Of a stretch of DNA of 64,000 nt, positions 24,562 through 34,829 are shown piece after piece. Source of the DNA: Planctomycetota bacterium (GTDB taxonomy: Bacteria; Planctomycetota; UBA1135); assembly GCA_008501825.1 (NCBI GenBank), contig QQUA01000009.1, positions 124,001-188,000 of the forward strand, in the 5' to 3' direction. The notes beneath the pieces were generated by a model. It saw only the letters and a list, made by a program, of their open reading frames with translations. It did not search any database and had not been told where the DNA came from. Position numbers and translations under genes: made by a program. Each line of letters starts with the position of its first letter. Position 1 is the stretch's first letter.

Positions 24562-25954
24562 TGAGCAGGCGATGAAAACTCTCCTGTGTAAAGCCATAGC
24601 TGGATTTTCCTCCAGTGACTTCACCAGTGGAATTTCGCCGAAACTGAAAATCGATTTCAATGCGGCCAAAGGCGGTGCCACGAAACCGATCCTTTCCTAC
24701 TAGCCTTAATTCCAGAGGTGGAGCATTCTCTGCCAGTGCCCAAAGTTTTTCAGACCGAATCTCAATTTGAAAATTACCGCGTTCGGTGCGATAGTCGCCT
24801 TCGTACAGGTGTAACTCAAATGGATCGGCTGGATTCCAAGGCTGTTCTTCTCCAAGAAGGTTTGCTGCCGGAAGGAGAAACTGAGTAAGAATGGACAAGT
24901 TATTGGCATCAGCCATTGGGTTGTTGAATACCTGTTGTACGATGACAACGACCATTTCCAATTCTGGAATCACCAAGATTCGCTGCCCTCCATGCCCGGA
25001 AGCCAGGTACATGAAAACAGATTCGCCTCGAAATTGGTAATCCCCCACCCACCAATGCAAACCATATCCCGGCCCAAAGGAATTTTCGACCTTCATATTA
25101 CAGGATTCGTGAACCCAATCTTCGGACACAATCCTTCGACCTCGCCATAAGCCATGGTCCAACATCATTTGTCCGATCTTGGCCATGTCACGCGGGCGAA
25201 GATGAAGTCCTCCTGGAACGTCAAGTACTCCCGAAGCAAGATCCTGCCACTCAAATTCATGGATTCCAAGTGGACCGAAAAAGGCCTCCCGAGCGAATTC
25301 GTGCGGGTCGCCAGTCACTCGTTCCAAAAGTGCTCCGAGCAGTGCACTACAACCTCCACTGTAAACAAATTCGGCGCCGGGGACGGCTTCGGCGGGAGTA
25401 GATAACACCGCCTTTACGGGATCGGCCTGATCTCTCACCCGAACCCAATCGTTTCTTGGGTCATCATAGGGATGAGAGTCCTCATCCCATGCCAGCCCAG
25501 CAGTCATCGACAATATATGCCCCAAGCGAATGGCTTGCTTATTCGGAGAGCCATCCACCCAAGGTTTACTTTGAGGAAAAAGTTCTTCAATGGATAAATC
25601 CAAAGCACCATCCCGGATTGCGGGGAACAATCCCTGATCCATGGCAATGCCGAGGAGAAGGGCTCCAATACTCTTGGTTACTGAGGCCACATAATGGAGA
25701 TCTTCCGATTTATGACCAGGAGCGTAGGTTTCGAAAGCCAGTTTTCCCCGGCGAACGACGATCAATCCGTGAAGGTTCTCGAAGCTTCCTTCTTCCACCT
25801 CCTTCCGCAAATGATCCATGACCTCAGGCTGAAGATCGACTTCCTCGGCGGAAGCTGTAAGCCATCCCTCCTCCTCAGGAGAATGTGCTCCGCAACCCCA
25901 AAAGACCAAGATGCATGAGAGCAACCCTTTTTTCATGAATTTGGTCATCGCCAT
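24551..25954 (-). CDS. Serine hydrolase of the beta-lactamase/PBP4* family
   Basis: A 467-residue protein with an N-terminal export signal (KKGLLSCILVFWGCGAHS) that could be a lipoprotein signal, although the residues before the Cys are not ideal. Catalytic motifs: ASVTKSIGALLL (SxxK, about residue 90), VYSGGCSALLGALL (YxG/N) and ASGHGGQRILVIPE (HGG, replacing KTG). These define class C-like esterases and D-peptidases; activity against beta-lactams is not implied. ATG 25954 overlaps the end of the GH38 gene. A C-terminal beta domain of about 100 residues follows the catalytic part. Confidence 0.82.
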   Translation of the reverse strand: MAMTKFMKKGLLSCILVFWGCGAHSPEEEGWLTASAEEVDLQPEVMDHLRKEVEEGSFENLHGLIVVRRGKLAFETYAPGHKSEDLHYVASVTKSIGALLLGIAMDQGLFPAIRDGALDLSIEELFPQSKPWVDGSPNKQAIRLGHILSMTAGLAWDEDSHPYDDPRNDWVRVRDQADPVKAVLSTPAEAVPGAEFVYSGGCSALLGALLERVTGDPHEFAREAFFGPLGIHEFEWQDLASGVLDVPGGLHLRPRDMAKIGQMMLDHGLWRGRRIVSEDWVHESCNMKVENSFGPGYGLHWWVGDYQFRGESVFMYLASGHGGQRILVIPELEMVVVIVQQVFNNPMADANNLSILTQFLLPAANLLGEEQPWNPADPFELHLYEGDYRTERGNFQIEIRSEKLWALAENAPPLELRLVGKDRFRGTAFGRIEIDFQFRRNSTGEVTGGKSSYGFTQESFHRLLSED

Positions 25955-28900
25955 GAGTCTCTATTCAACACAACAAAAGTGGTGGCTTTCGCCCGAGTTT
26001 GAATTTCAGCATTGAATGAACTCGTGACTCGCCCGAGTGGGTCCGCCTTGGCTATTTTGAGGGCTTTCCCGTCCCCGCTAAAAATCTTCAGTTTGGATGC
26101 TCTGCCAGCGATTTCTCGAAGTTGCAGAAGAATTTTCCCATCCTGAAGATGAGTCGAGCCAATGAGTTGAAATTCTCCTCCTTCGAGTGAAAGGAGAGAT
26201 ACGGCATCTGCTTGTCCATTGGATACCTTCCCAGCAGGTCGAACTCGGGTCAAAAATGGAGTTTGATAGTGCCAGCCAAATCGGGTACTGCTCGACATTT
26301 CGGAATCGCGCCCGGTCGTTATGGCCTGAGTCCATACCAATTCGCCGGACTGGCTTCCCAGAAAATTGGTCACCCAGTAGTTGTTGAACAACCAAGCAAA
26401 TATGTATGGGCGTTCAACTTGAGGTCTTTCGGAGAATCGCCCGAGCTGGAAATCGCCGAACTGGTAAAGCAAAATTTCTTCGCTGCTCAAATCGACTCCC
26501 CCATGCGGGGAATCCAATTGGATAAATCTTTGGACCGCTTGCCAATCGCTTGATGCTCGAGGAAGCATATCGGTTTCTGGATCCACCGGACCTCCTGCGG
26601 TTTCATACTTTAACTCGAAATCAGGGAGGGCAAATGGGAAGGCTGCATACAAGCCCTCGGGAGCCAGCTCCGGACGCTTTCGAAGTCGGTAGCGAAACTC
26701 CAGCTTTTTCTCTTGCTCGTACAACCTGATTTCCAAGGAAAACTCGCTTCCCTGTTCACAGACCGCTCCGGTGCCGTAAAGAGTCAAGCTCCTCCAAAGG
26801 GGACCCGTCGGCCCCCGAACCCAGCGGTCAGCCTTCAATCCCGTCCGTCGCACATCATCCAATCGAAAGCGCTCCAACTGCCAACGGTTTCCGAGCTGTT
26901 CGTGGACCAACTGACCGAAACCCCAAGAAGCCTGCTCGTCCACAAATTCACGTCCAAGCTCTTTATCCAGCAGACTGATCAACCCGCCACGATTCAAGTC
27001 AATTTGAAGCCGATAGTATCGGTTCTCCAAAATCCCCTCAACTTGAGCAGCCATTTCCGAGTTTTCAATATCGGAAACCTTTTCCATCTGATCCTCGACT
27101 TCCAACAGATAACTTCGCCAACCGAAAGCCGGAACATCCCGGACGGATATTGCCCACCAGTTTCCATCATGCTGCGCCTTCCAAAGCTGAGCAGGGATCT
27201 GAACCCCTTCCGAATCGATGATTCGGAAGTCTTGCTCTCTGGAGAGAATGGTCCGATCCACGAAGACCCGAGCTAACCCGGAACGGGAAACCAAATCCGG
27301 ATTCACCACGGCAATCGTTGGTTTGACACTTCGAAGAAGAGCAGGTTGCAACAGGCCGAATGCCTTTTCCTTCAACATCGCCGTCTGCTTGACTGCTTCC
27401 CAAACGAATGCAGATTTTTGTGCCCACTGGATTTGGCTGTTCTCGGCTGATGGGTCGCGGACCGACTCCGCCGCACCATAGGTATGTTCCCCATAAAAAA
27501 CCAATTGTTGCCAGGCGTTTCGGAACTCGTCTGCAATGGCATTGGGAACCGAAAGACCCCGCAAGCTCGCCATGGTGACCAAATGTTCGACTGCAGCCAA
27601 CTCATTTTGGCATCGCCTAGCGGCGGCGGCTTCCCTAGGAGCCGAGCCTAAGCCGTCCGACCACCAATCAGGCCAGGCCGCTTGGAAAATGGCAAGTTCG
27701 GCACCACTTTCTTCGGCAATCCGGCGAGGAAGCTCGGAAACAACGGCGGAACGCAAGCGTGGCCAGATATAGCGCTCATTCCAATGCCGGATGAAATCAT
27801 TGGCCGCGATTCCCGGGGGAGCGTTGTCTAAAAACACACCGGAATACTGCACTGCAACTTCATCCAATGGATAATTCTTGGCTTCCAAGCCCTGCAGGTA
27901 GCCGAACAACGCCGGCTCGATCGTTTGAAAACGAGCTGTGTGCAAGCCCCAGAAATTTCCAGTGTTGTAATGGTCCGGTCGCCAAGCCAAAATCCTTGAA
28001 CCGGACGGAGCTTGCCACCAAAAAGCGGTCGGGTGATCGAATGGAATGAGAGCCCGGTGCCCGTGTTGCCCCATGTTCAATACATCTACGCCAAGATCCT
28101 GGAAGTAGTCTATGTAATTCCAAGCGATCCCGTTGACGTCATCTTGCATGGCTACCGAAACCGGTAGGTCGTGCCGGCGAAACTCTTGTAAGGGCTGAAG
28201 GCTTGCCGCACAGGCTCTCTCCCCCAGCAACTCCGATAAATTGGCAAACATGGCGGTCAACTCAATGCGCCCTTCTTTGATTCGCCGCCGAAGTCGGTCG
28301 ATTTGAGATTGCGGTCGAAACCGGAGCCATTCTTGAACCGGCCAGGAAGCTTCGCAAGTCCAACGAAATTTAGCGTCCTCCGGATAGGAATCGGTCCAGT
28401 CGCAATAATCCAAGGCATAATCGATGTATCGAAGATGATCCGGGAGGATTTCAGTTTGAGGTCGCGTATAACCAAGATCGGTGTGCGTGTGCTGAACCAA
28501 GTACACCATCCACGGACGCACGGGAGGCACCGTCAAGGGCACCGCCTGTTTGCGGCCATCGGAAAACTGGAAAGAAACCTCCTGGCGCACGGCTCGATCC
28601 ACTTTCGGATGGAGCAATATCACTTGATTGGCACCCAATTTCAAATCGATCATCTGCTTCCGGCCCCAGGAAGGGTGGATTCGAACCGAAACAGGATCGC
28701 CTAAATGAACGATGTCGGCAAGAATCGGCTGCCAAGCTTCCCCATCCTGCTTTAGCAAAGCCGGACGGGAAGTCAGCCGAATTCGCTCCATAGGGTGAGC
28801 ACGAAAAGTCATGTACCAAATTGAACTGCCGGCGCTTTCTCCCTCCACTTTCAGGTGCAGACTTTCTCCTGGCATGATTTTGGAAACAGGCACTCGAAGA

Positions 28901-29322
28901 ACGGCGAAACCGAAAACGTCCTCGTGGCGATCGATCCGAGTTACGTGAAAGTCAAGGTGAATGCCGAAATCTCCATCGACTCGCCAATGCCCGAACTCGG
29001 CTATTCCAGGATTTTCAAAGACCAGCCATGGCTTGCCGTTTCCATGGAGCGTAAATCGATGCTGCCTTGGATTGGCATCCATCCCGAAGAGCCATACTAA
29101 GTCGATATGATCTGTCCCCTCAATCATCTGAAGCGGCTGAGTACGCCATTCAATAAAGTCTTCGGCTCGTCTTGAACGGACCAATAAAGCAGTATCGACC
29201 TCCGGTAAGGCTGAGTCATAAGGAATGATTTCTCCTGCGACATCCTCCAAATAGCCGCCTTGCCAAGAACTCCCCTGCGGGCCGAGCAATAGAAGAGAAA
29301 GGGCGAACAGGCAAGCGCACAT
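25945..29322 (-). CDS. Secreted glycoside hydrolase family 38-like (alpha-mannosidase) protein
   Basis: A 1125-residue protein with a signal peptide (MCACLFALSLLLLG). Residues 1-270 are an extra beta-rich N-terminal region. The GH38 catalytic barrel begins with QHTHTDLGYT (His278, Asp282), continues with CEASWPVQEWL and has the nucleophile region AMQDDVNGI (Asp394/395). The middle three-helix part and the C-terminal beta-sandwich (KLEFRYRLRKRP, FPFALPDFELKY) follow as in the family. GH38 enzymes remove alpha-mannose with a metal ion. Export and the neighbours suggest an external mannose-containing glycan as substrate (inference). Confidence 0.83.
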   Translation of the reverse strand: MCACLFALSLLLLGPQGSSWQGGYLEDVAGEIIPYDSALPEVDTALLVRSRRAEDFIEWRTQPLQMIEGTDHIDLVWLFGMDANPRQHRFTLHGNGKPWLVFENPGIAEFGHWRVDGDFGIHLDFHVTRIDRHEDVFGFAVLRVPVSKIMPGESLHLKVEGESAGSSIWYMTFRAHPMERIRLTSRPALLKQDGEAWQPILADIVHLGDPVSVRIHPSWGRKQMIDLKLGANQVILLHPKVDRAVRQEVSFQFSDGRKQAVPLTVPPVRPWMVYLVQHTHTDLGYTRPQTEILPDHLRYIDYALDYCDWTDSYPEDAKFRWTCEASWPVQEWLRFRPQSQIDRLRRRIKEGRIELTAMFANLSELLGERACAASLQPLQEFRRHDLPVSVAMQDDVNGIAWNYIDYFQDLGVDVLNMGQHGHRALIPFDHPTAFWWQAPSGSRILAWRPDHYNTGNFWGLHTARFQTIEPALFGYLQGLEAKNYPLDEVAVQYSGVFLDNAPPGIAANDFIRHWNERYIWPRLRSAVVSELPRRIAEESGAELAIFQAAWPDWWSDGLGSAPREAAAARRCQNELAAVEHLVTMASLRGLSVPNAIADEFRNAWQQLVFYGEHTYGAAESVRDPSAENSQIQWAQKSAFVWEAVKQTAMLKEKAFGLLQPALLRSVKPTIAVVNPDLVSRSGLARVFVDRTILSREQDFRIIDSEGVQIPAQLWKAQHDGNWWAISVRDVPAFGWRSYLLEVEDQMEKVSDIENSEMAAQVEGILENRYYRLQIDLNRGGLISLLDKELGREFVDEQASWGFGQLVHEQLGNRWQLERFRLDDVRRTGLKADRWVRGPTGPLWRSLTLYGTGAVCEQGSEFSLEIRLYEQEKKLEFRYRLRKRPELAPEGLYAAFPFALPDFELKYETAGGPVDPETDMLPRASSDWQAVQRFIQLDSPHGGVDLSSEEILLYQFGDFQLGRFSERPQVERPYIFAWLFNNYWVTNFLGSQSGELVWTQAITTGRDSEMSSSTRFGWHYQTPFLTRVRPAGKVSNGQADAVSLLSLEGGEFQLIGSTHLQDGKILLQLREIAGRASKLKIFSGDGKALKIAKADPLGRVTSSFNAEIQTRAKATTFVVLNRDSWR

Positions 29323-29362
29323 AGCTACGGTTTAACCCATAAGTCGGCAGAAGGAAAGGTGG

Positions 29363-30061
29363 CTAGACCTGAAATTCTTCCTGCAAGATGCCGTCCAAGC
29401 GCTTCAAGAATCGATCCAAATGATGTTCGGGTATCCGCAGCAGGCGTTGCGCGTTCAAATGTAAGGGTTGAGAGTGGCGATCCGCCCGATGAGGCGGCTC
29501 GAAGATGACCACGTTTTCCGCCCGGGAACCGAGATAACATGAATCGCTGGGAGTCGCCAAGAGGTGCTGCCTCAGGGATCGAAATTCTTCTCCGACCAAA
29601 GCAGCGCAGGCATCTCGCAAGCACCGAGGCAAATGAGTCGGGCTGGAAACCAGCACCATGCCCTCGATGCCTTGGCGGAGAAACATGCGGGCTGCGTTGC
29701 GCACTTCCTGCTCGGTATTCATGGAATCCACGTCGGCAACGGCGATTCCCTCGACCCGCTTTCGCAAGGCCGCCAGATCGACGCCTTCAAATGCTTTGAA
29801 CTCAGCCAATTCTTCGAATCGCCGCAATAGGAATCCCAAAGTGTATTCCCCCTCCCGCTTTACGATTTGCTGGCCGTCTTCTTCAACCAAACGGCAGGAA
29901 GCTCCGGTCCCAAAAACCAATAAATCCGCGTTGGTTTCCAGGGCGACCAACACCCCTTTCGGAATCCTGCCCAGCTCATTTCGATCTGGATAGCCCCATG
30001 CGATTCCCCGCCAGTCGTAGGCTTCCAGATGACAACCGTGAACAAGAACTCCCGTTTTCAT
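29363..30061 (-). CDS. DUF218/YdcF-like protein
   Basis: 232 residues from ATG 30061, with GAGG about seven bases upstream and the start overlapping the stop of the FG-GAP gene (ATGA). The first strand is GVLVHGCHLEAYDW. The family-like core is DSMNTEQEVRNAARMFLRQG then MVLVSSPTHLPRCLRDACA, resembling the NTxxEA...SxxxHxxR pattern of YdcF/SanA-type proteins. Those are usually linked to envelope functions, and their biochemistry is mostly unknown. No membrane segment is seen here, so this member is probably soluble. Confidence 0.6.
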   Translation of the reverse strand: MKTGVLVHGCHLEAYDWRGIAWGYPDRNELGRIPKGVLVALETNADLLVFGTGASCRLVEEDGQQIVKREGEYTLGFLLRRFEELAEFKAFEGVDLAALRKRVEGIAVADVDSMNTEQEVRNAARMFLRQGIEGMVLVSSPTHLPRCLRDACAALVGEEFRSLRQHLLATPSDSCYLGSRAENVVIFEPPHRADRHSQPLHLNAQRLLRIPEHHLDRFLKRLDGILQEEFQV

Positions 30062-31392
30062 GCGTCCTCTGAGGTTTCGCCTCCCGAGGATGGAGATTTG
30101 TCTCCGACCGAAGCCGGTAAGGGGTTGGCATTCATTGCTGGCTTGCGCCGATAAAGCCACAGAAAGCTCATGATACGCCCTTCAGGATCACCTTCAACAT
30201 AGGGTTCCTGCCATTTAGTCAGCACTTTTAATTGCCGGCGCAACTCTCGCTTCTCCTCCGGTTCGGAAGCATCCTTCAACAGCTCCAAGACCCTTTCCTT
30301 CTTGCTTTCCAATGCTTGGTAAGCTTCCAAAATATCTCTATCTTCCGAAACCAAACGGACGACGTGTGAGTAGTCGCCCAAAAGCAAATCCAGTCGACCG
30401 TCCAAGTCAAAATCAGTTACGCAAATCTGCGCCCGGACGCCTGGTTTCGGGCTTTCACCGGGGCGCACGACTTGGGTGAGAAACTTCGAATCGGCTTTCG
30501 CCGAAACCAAGATTCGACCGGATTCCAATTGTGGCTGTTTTCCCGCGCTGACATTTCGAAACCAGGTCACACTGCCGTTCGCCGCCGAAACCACTAAATC
30601 CCAACGGCCGTCGCCATCCCAATCGGCAACCACCGGGTTGGCGTGTCCGTCCACGGCCAAAGGCTTACCCTCAACCTCCACGACAATCGCCTCGGAAGCA
30701 AAAATCGGTTCCGCCCGGGATCCTTCGTTCAACCGCAGAAACAGACGACCGGCAAAACTGCCGATCAACATATCCAAATCTCCATCCTGGTCCCAATCCA
30801 CCATGGCCGGCCAGCTTCCAAACGAAGCGACTCTAGCCATGATCGATTCTTCGGAGTCACCGGAAGTCTCCAAAGCCAACCGATTCGAAAGTGCCCGTTC
30901 TTCAGGATGATGAACCAGCGGCACGCCCGCCTCGTCACTCAAAAACTTGCCGCGCTCATACTTTCCTCCGCCTAAACCACGAAACCAATAAATGTCTCCG
31001 GGATCGTAGCAGCCGCTGATGAAATCCAAAGTGCCGTCAGCATCGTAGTCCACAAACTGTGGACTGGAGGCAATGCATCAGTAAACCGGAGTGGAAGCCG
31101 CTCGCCCTCCTGCTTTCAACTTACTTCTGAACTTGAAATCAGGCTCGGCATCGGATGCCACGTTTTCGAACCACCAGAAATATCCGGGGAAATCGCCGGC
31201 AACCAAATCCCGATCGCCGTCTCCGTCGACGTCAGCATGCCATGGCCCGCAGTGCCCGAATTTCGATAACTTGCCGATGTCGATCGGCTCCCGATCAGCT
31301 TCCAAGCGAATCGGCTCTTCAAGTTCTGCCGAGAACTCTTGTTGAGCCGGTAAACCCAATGCCGCGAAACAGGCAAGCAAGAAGAATTGCAT
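30058..31392 (-). pseudogene. FG-GAP/VCBS-repeat exported protein interrupted by one in-frame TGA
   Basis: ATG at 31392 (GGAG nine bases upstream) opens a signal peptide (MQFFLLACFAALGLPAQ). FG-GAP calcium-loop repeats follow: HADVDGDGDRDLVAGDFPG, then after the stop VDYDADGTLDFISGCYDPG, VDWDQDGDLDMLIGSF, ADWDGDGRWDLVVS and TDFDLDGRLDLLLGD. The only break is a TGA at 31080-31078 followed by a Cys codon. Sequence on both sides is in the same frame and clearly one protein of about 443 residues. Either a nonsense mutation, readthrough, or a sequence error. The downstream part alone could begin at ATG or GTG codons near 31053 but would lack a signal peptide. It is first in the long minus-strand operon. 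Confidence 0.65.
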
Positions 31393-31509
31393 TCCATGGA
31401 CTCCGGTCAAAGAAGCGAGCTCGCTGGAGCTGCTAGAGGATTCATCATAGCGAGCTTCCGCGGACTTGACAGGCCGGAAAGAGAGCTAGTCTTGAAATGA
31501 GGTTCCTCC

Positions 31510-34500
31510 ATGCCCGACCCCTCCATGAAGTCCACTTCCGGTTGCTGCTCATCGAAAGATGGCGGAGACCTGAATCGCCGCAGTTTTCTCCAAGCCGCAG
31601 CAGCCCTGGCCGCAGGAAGCCTGGACCCTGGCTCTCCAACAGCCCATTTCATGGCCGGTCCTTTTTTCTCTCCTTCCAACCAGGATGGACCATGGATTCC
31701 CGCCGACAAGAAACTCAGCCCAGGATGGCGAGCGGCTTTAACTGCAAAAGGAGAGGCCGAATGGCTACGTGGAGAGGCTCTTCGCTTTATTGGCATGCCG
31801 ATCGGAGGAGTCGCTTGCGGCCAACTCTATCTAAGCGGTGACGGCCGGTTGTGGCGTTGGGAAATCTTCAAAAGCAACGACCACTCCGATTACGGCGGCA
31901 TGTCCATGGGCATCCACTACGCCAAGCCGCCGGAGCCTGGAAAAGACCCATGGGGAACGGAAGTCGAACAAGGCTTTGCTCTACGCATCCATGGAACAGA
32001 TAAGGAAGAAATAAGACCTATGAATATATCCGGTTGGAGAGACGTCGCTTTTCGCGGGGAATACCCTCTGGCCAAGATTCGTTATCGGGACGCCGGCGCT
32101 CCGGTGGAAGTGGACCTTGAAGCTGGAAGTCCGTTCGTGCCCCTGGAAGCCGAGCTCTCCGCTCTACCCTTGACGGTTTTTCGCTTCAAAGTCCGCAATA
32201 GCTCCGGCAGAAGGCTGAAAGTGGATCTCGCCGGATGGTTGCAAAACGCCGTTTGCCCCTATGAAGGCGTTCCGGCAGCCGGAAGGCGAGAAAACCGAAT
32301 CATTCGAACTCCGGAGAAAACCAGTTTGGCCTGCAGCGCGACTCCTCCCCTTTCGGCGGAGGATAAGCGCCCGGATTTGGTCCTGGCCGATTTCGAAGAT
32401 GAATCCTATGGAGGTTGGAAGGCTGAAGGAACCGCCTTTGGAAACGGTCCCTTTCATGTCAAGGATTTGGAGGATTATCACCAGGTCTCCGGCTACCAAG
32501 GGGTTCGCTTCGTCAATTCTCATCAAACTCGAGCCGGTGAGGACGTCCGTGAAGGCGACGCCCATACCGGAAGCTTGACCAGTCCGGAATTTAAGATCGA
32601 GCGAAATTATCTGACCTTTCGCATCGGCGGCGGGAGGCATCCTGAGCGGACCGAAGTGCAGCTATGGGTAGGAGACCGGATCGTCCAGCGAGCCACCGGG
32701 CACGACGGAAACGCCATGCGTCAAGAAATTTTTTCCGTGAAGAAATGGATTGGCCGTAAAGCTCGCATTCGAATCGTGGACGCAGTCACCGGTCCCTGGG
32801 GCAACATCGGCGCCGACCACTTCGTTCAAAGCGACGCTCCGAAATCCGTTCAAGCGCTGGCTTCCTTGGACGGATTCGGCTCCATGGCCTTGACCCTGTT
32901 GGGCAAAGAGCCAGCCTTCGCCAACGCCAATCTTTCGACCGGCGACTTGCCTCAATCCGACATCTTGTGGAAACCAGGTGCCTCATATAACTCCACCGAT
33001 TTCGGAACGAAACCCATCGGCGGTCTCGGCCGATCCATGGACTTGGATCCCGGCGAAACCGGGGAATGGTCTTTCATACTTAGCTGGCATTTTCAGGATT
33101 ATCAACGCGTCGGCGGAGAACTGGCTTCCTTACAAAACGTCGATCGCTTACGCCGGCACTACGCCTCCCGCTTCCAATCCGCTCTCCAGGTTGCCGGCGC
33201 CTATCATCGACTCCGTGCCTTCCTGGAATCCAGCACCCAAAGTTGGAATCGGTGCTGGTACGACTCCACGCTGCCGGTTTGGCTTTTGGACCGGAGCTTC
33301 TTGAGCCTCGATTGCCTGGCCACCCAAACCTGCCACTGGTTTGACGACGGCCGTTTTTACGGTTGGGAAGGAGTGGATTGTTGTCCGGGAACTTGCCAAC
33401 ACGTTTGGCAATATGCTCAGGGCTTGGCCCGCATTTTTCCCCGATTGGAACGAAACGTCCGGGACCAAGTGGATTTCGGCCTGGCCTGGAACGAGGACGG
33501 CCGCATGGACTACCGCGGTGAAGCCCACCGCGGGGCTTGGGCCACCGATGGTGCTGCAGGAACCATCGTCCGGGCTTTTCGAGAACATCAGATGAGCCCA
33601 GACGGAAGATTCCTCGCTCGCCGCTGGCCGCGAATCAAACGATCTTTGCAGTTTCTCATGGATCAAGACCAGGACCGGGACGGCCTGTTGGAAGGCCGGC
33701 AGTACAACACCCTGGATCAGGCTTGGTATGGCCCGATGGCTTGGATCAGCTCCCTCTTTCTCGCTGCGGTCGCCTGCGGCGCGGAAATGGCCAAAGAGAT
33801 GAAGGACTTCGAATTCGCCGAGCAGTGCCAAAAACTTCTGAATGACGGCCGCGCTTCACTGGTGAAACGTTTATACAACGGCGAATACTTCATTCACATT
33901 CCGGATCCCAAGCATCCCCAAGCCACCAATACCAACGACGGATGTCACATCGATCAAGTATTGGGCCAAAGTTTCGCTTGGCAGGTTGGGCTTCAATCGA
34001 GAATCGTGCCGAAAAAAGAAACCGAAAGCGCTTTGCATTCGCTTTGGCGCTATAACTTCGCTCCCGATGCCGGAGCCTATCGACAACAGATGCAAGAGCT
34101 GATTTCCGGAGGCCGCTGGTACGCCATGGAAGGCGAAGCCGGATTGGTCATGTGCACCTGGCCCAAAGGTGGAGTCAAGCGGGCCCCAGGAAAAGGGAAC
34201 TCAAGGCAAGTCTTCATCGGCTACTTCAACGAGTGCATGAACGGCTTTGAATACCAGGTGGCTTCCCACATGATTTATGAAGGTGAACCCGGTTCGGAAT
34301 TAGTGGAAAAGGGCCTTGCCGTGACTCGGGCCATTCATGATCGATATCACCCCCAGCGAAGAAATCCTTGGAATGAGATCGAATGTTCCGATCACTACGC
34401 CCGCTCCATGGCTTCCTACGGCGTTTATTTGGCAGCTTGCGGCTTCGAATACCACGGCCCGAAGGGGCACATGGGATTTGCCCCCAAGATCCGGCCGGAA

Positions 34501-34794
34501 CACTTCCGCGCCGCATTCACTGCGGCGGAGGGGTGGGGAAGTTACTGGCAACGCCATGAAGCCGGAAACATGCGGGCTGGCATCGAAGTTCGTTACGGAA
34601 GCTTGAGGCTGACCTCCTTGCGGCTGCAATTGCCCAGCTCTCTTTCCGTGACCGAAGTGGTGGGCACCATGGGCGGCTCCCATGAGGAACTTCCCCTCAG
34701 CTTCCAAATGGAAGAGTCACGGCGGTGCCGGATCAAGTTTCCCACCGCCTTGGTTTTGCACCCAGGCAAGCCCTTGGAACTGAAGCTGGCCTAG
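31510..34794 (+). CDS. Tat-exported GH116-type glycoside hydrolase with an inserted beta domain
   Basis: A 1094-residue protein with a twin-arginine signal (NRRSFLQAAAALAAG, residues about 22-36). The GBA2-type N-terminal domain begins at about residue 85 (FIGMPIGGVACGQLYLSGDG). Residues about 288-438 are an insertion (DFEDESYGGWKAEGTAFGNG ... GSLTSPEFKIERNYLTFRIG ... WGNIGADHFVQSD) of the kind found at the ends of levanase-like GH32 proteins. The (alpha/alpha)6 catalytic part (DUF608) has GVDCCPGTCQHVWQYAQGL and NDGCHIDQVLGQSFAWQ, where the Asp at about 814 is the probable acid/base. The family contains beta-glucosidases and glucosylceramidases; the exact substrate is unknown. Divergent from the FG-GAP operon. 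Confidence 0.85.
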   Translation: MPDPSMKSTSGCCSSKDGGDLNRRSFLQAAAALAAGSLDPGSPTAHFMAGPFFSPSNQDGPWIPADKKLSPGWRAALTAKGEAEWLRGEALRFIGMPIGGVACGQLYLSGDGRLWRWEIFKSNDHSDYGGMSMGIHYAKPPEPGKDPWGTEVEQGFALRIHGTDKEEIRPMNISGWRDVAFRGEYPLAKIRYRDAGAPVEVDLEAGSPFVPLEAELSALPLTVFRFKVRNSSGRRLKVDLAGWLQNAVCPYEGVPAAGRRENRIIRTPEKTSLACSATPPLSAEDKRPDLVLADFEDESYGGWKAEGTAFGNGPFHVKDLEDYHQVSGYQGVRFVNSHQTRAGEDVREGDAHTGSLTSPEFKIERNYLTFRIGGGRHPERTEVQLWVGDRIVQRATGHDGNAMRQEIFSVKKWIGRKARIRIVDAVTGPWGNIGADHFVQSDAPKSVQALASLDGFGSMALTLLGKEPAFANANLSTGDLPQSDILWKPGASYNSTDFGTKPIGGLGRSMDLDPGETGEWSFILSWHFQDYQRVGGELASLQNVDRLRRHYASRFQSALQVAGAYHRLRAFLESSTQSWNRCWYDSTLPVWLLDRSFLSLDCLATQTCHWFDDGRFYGWEGVDCCPGTCQHVWQYAQGLARIFPRLERNVRDQVDFGLAWNEDGRMDYRGEAHRGAWATDGAAGTIVRAFREHQMSPDGRFLARRWPRIKRSLQFLMDQDQDRDGLLEGRQYNTLDQAWYGPMAWISSLFLAAVACGAEMAKEMKDFEFAEQCQKLLNDGRASLVKRLYNGEYFIHIPDPKHPQATNTNDGCHIDQVLGQSFAWQVGLQSRIVPKKETESALHSLWRYNFAPDAGAYRQQMQELISGGRWYAMEGEAGLVMCTWPKGGVKRAPGKGNSRQVFIGYFNECMNGFEYQVASHMIYEGEPGSELVEKGLAVTRAIHDRYHPQRRNPWNEIECSDHYARSMASYGVYLAACGFEYHGPKGHMGFAPKIRPEHFRAAFTAAEGWGSYWQRHEAGNMRAGIEVRYGSLRLTSLRLQLPSSLSVTEVVGTMGGSHEELPLSFQMEESRRCRIKFPTALVLHPGKPLELKLA

Positions 34795-34829
34795 CCCAAA
34801 GCCGGTTCAAGCGGTTTGGCGGAAGCCGC

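Noticed and set aside
31078..31080. TGA as a selenocysteine codon in the FG-GAP protein
   Set aside because: No SECIS-like hairpin was seen immediately downstream, and FG-GAP proteins are not known selenoproteins. A nonsense mutation or sequence error is simpler.
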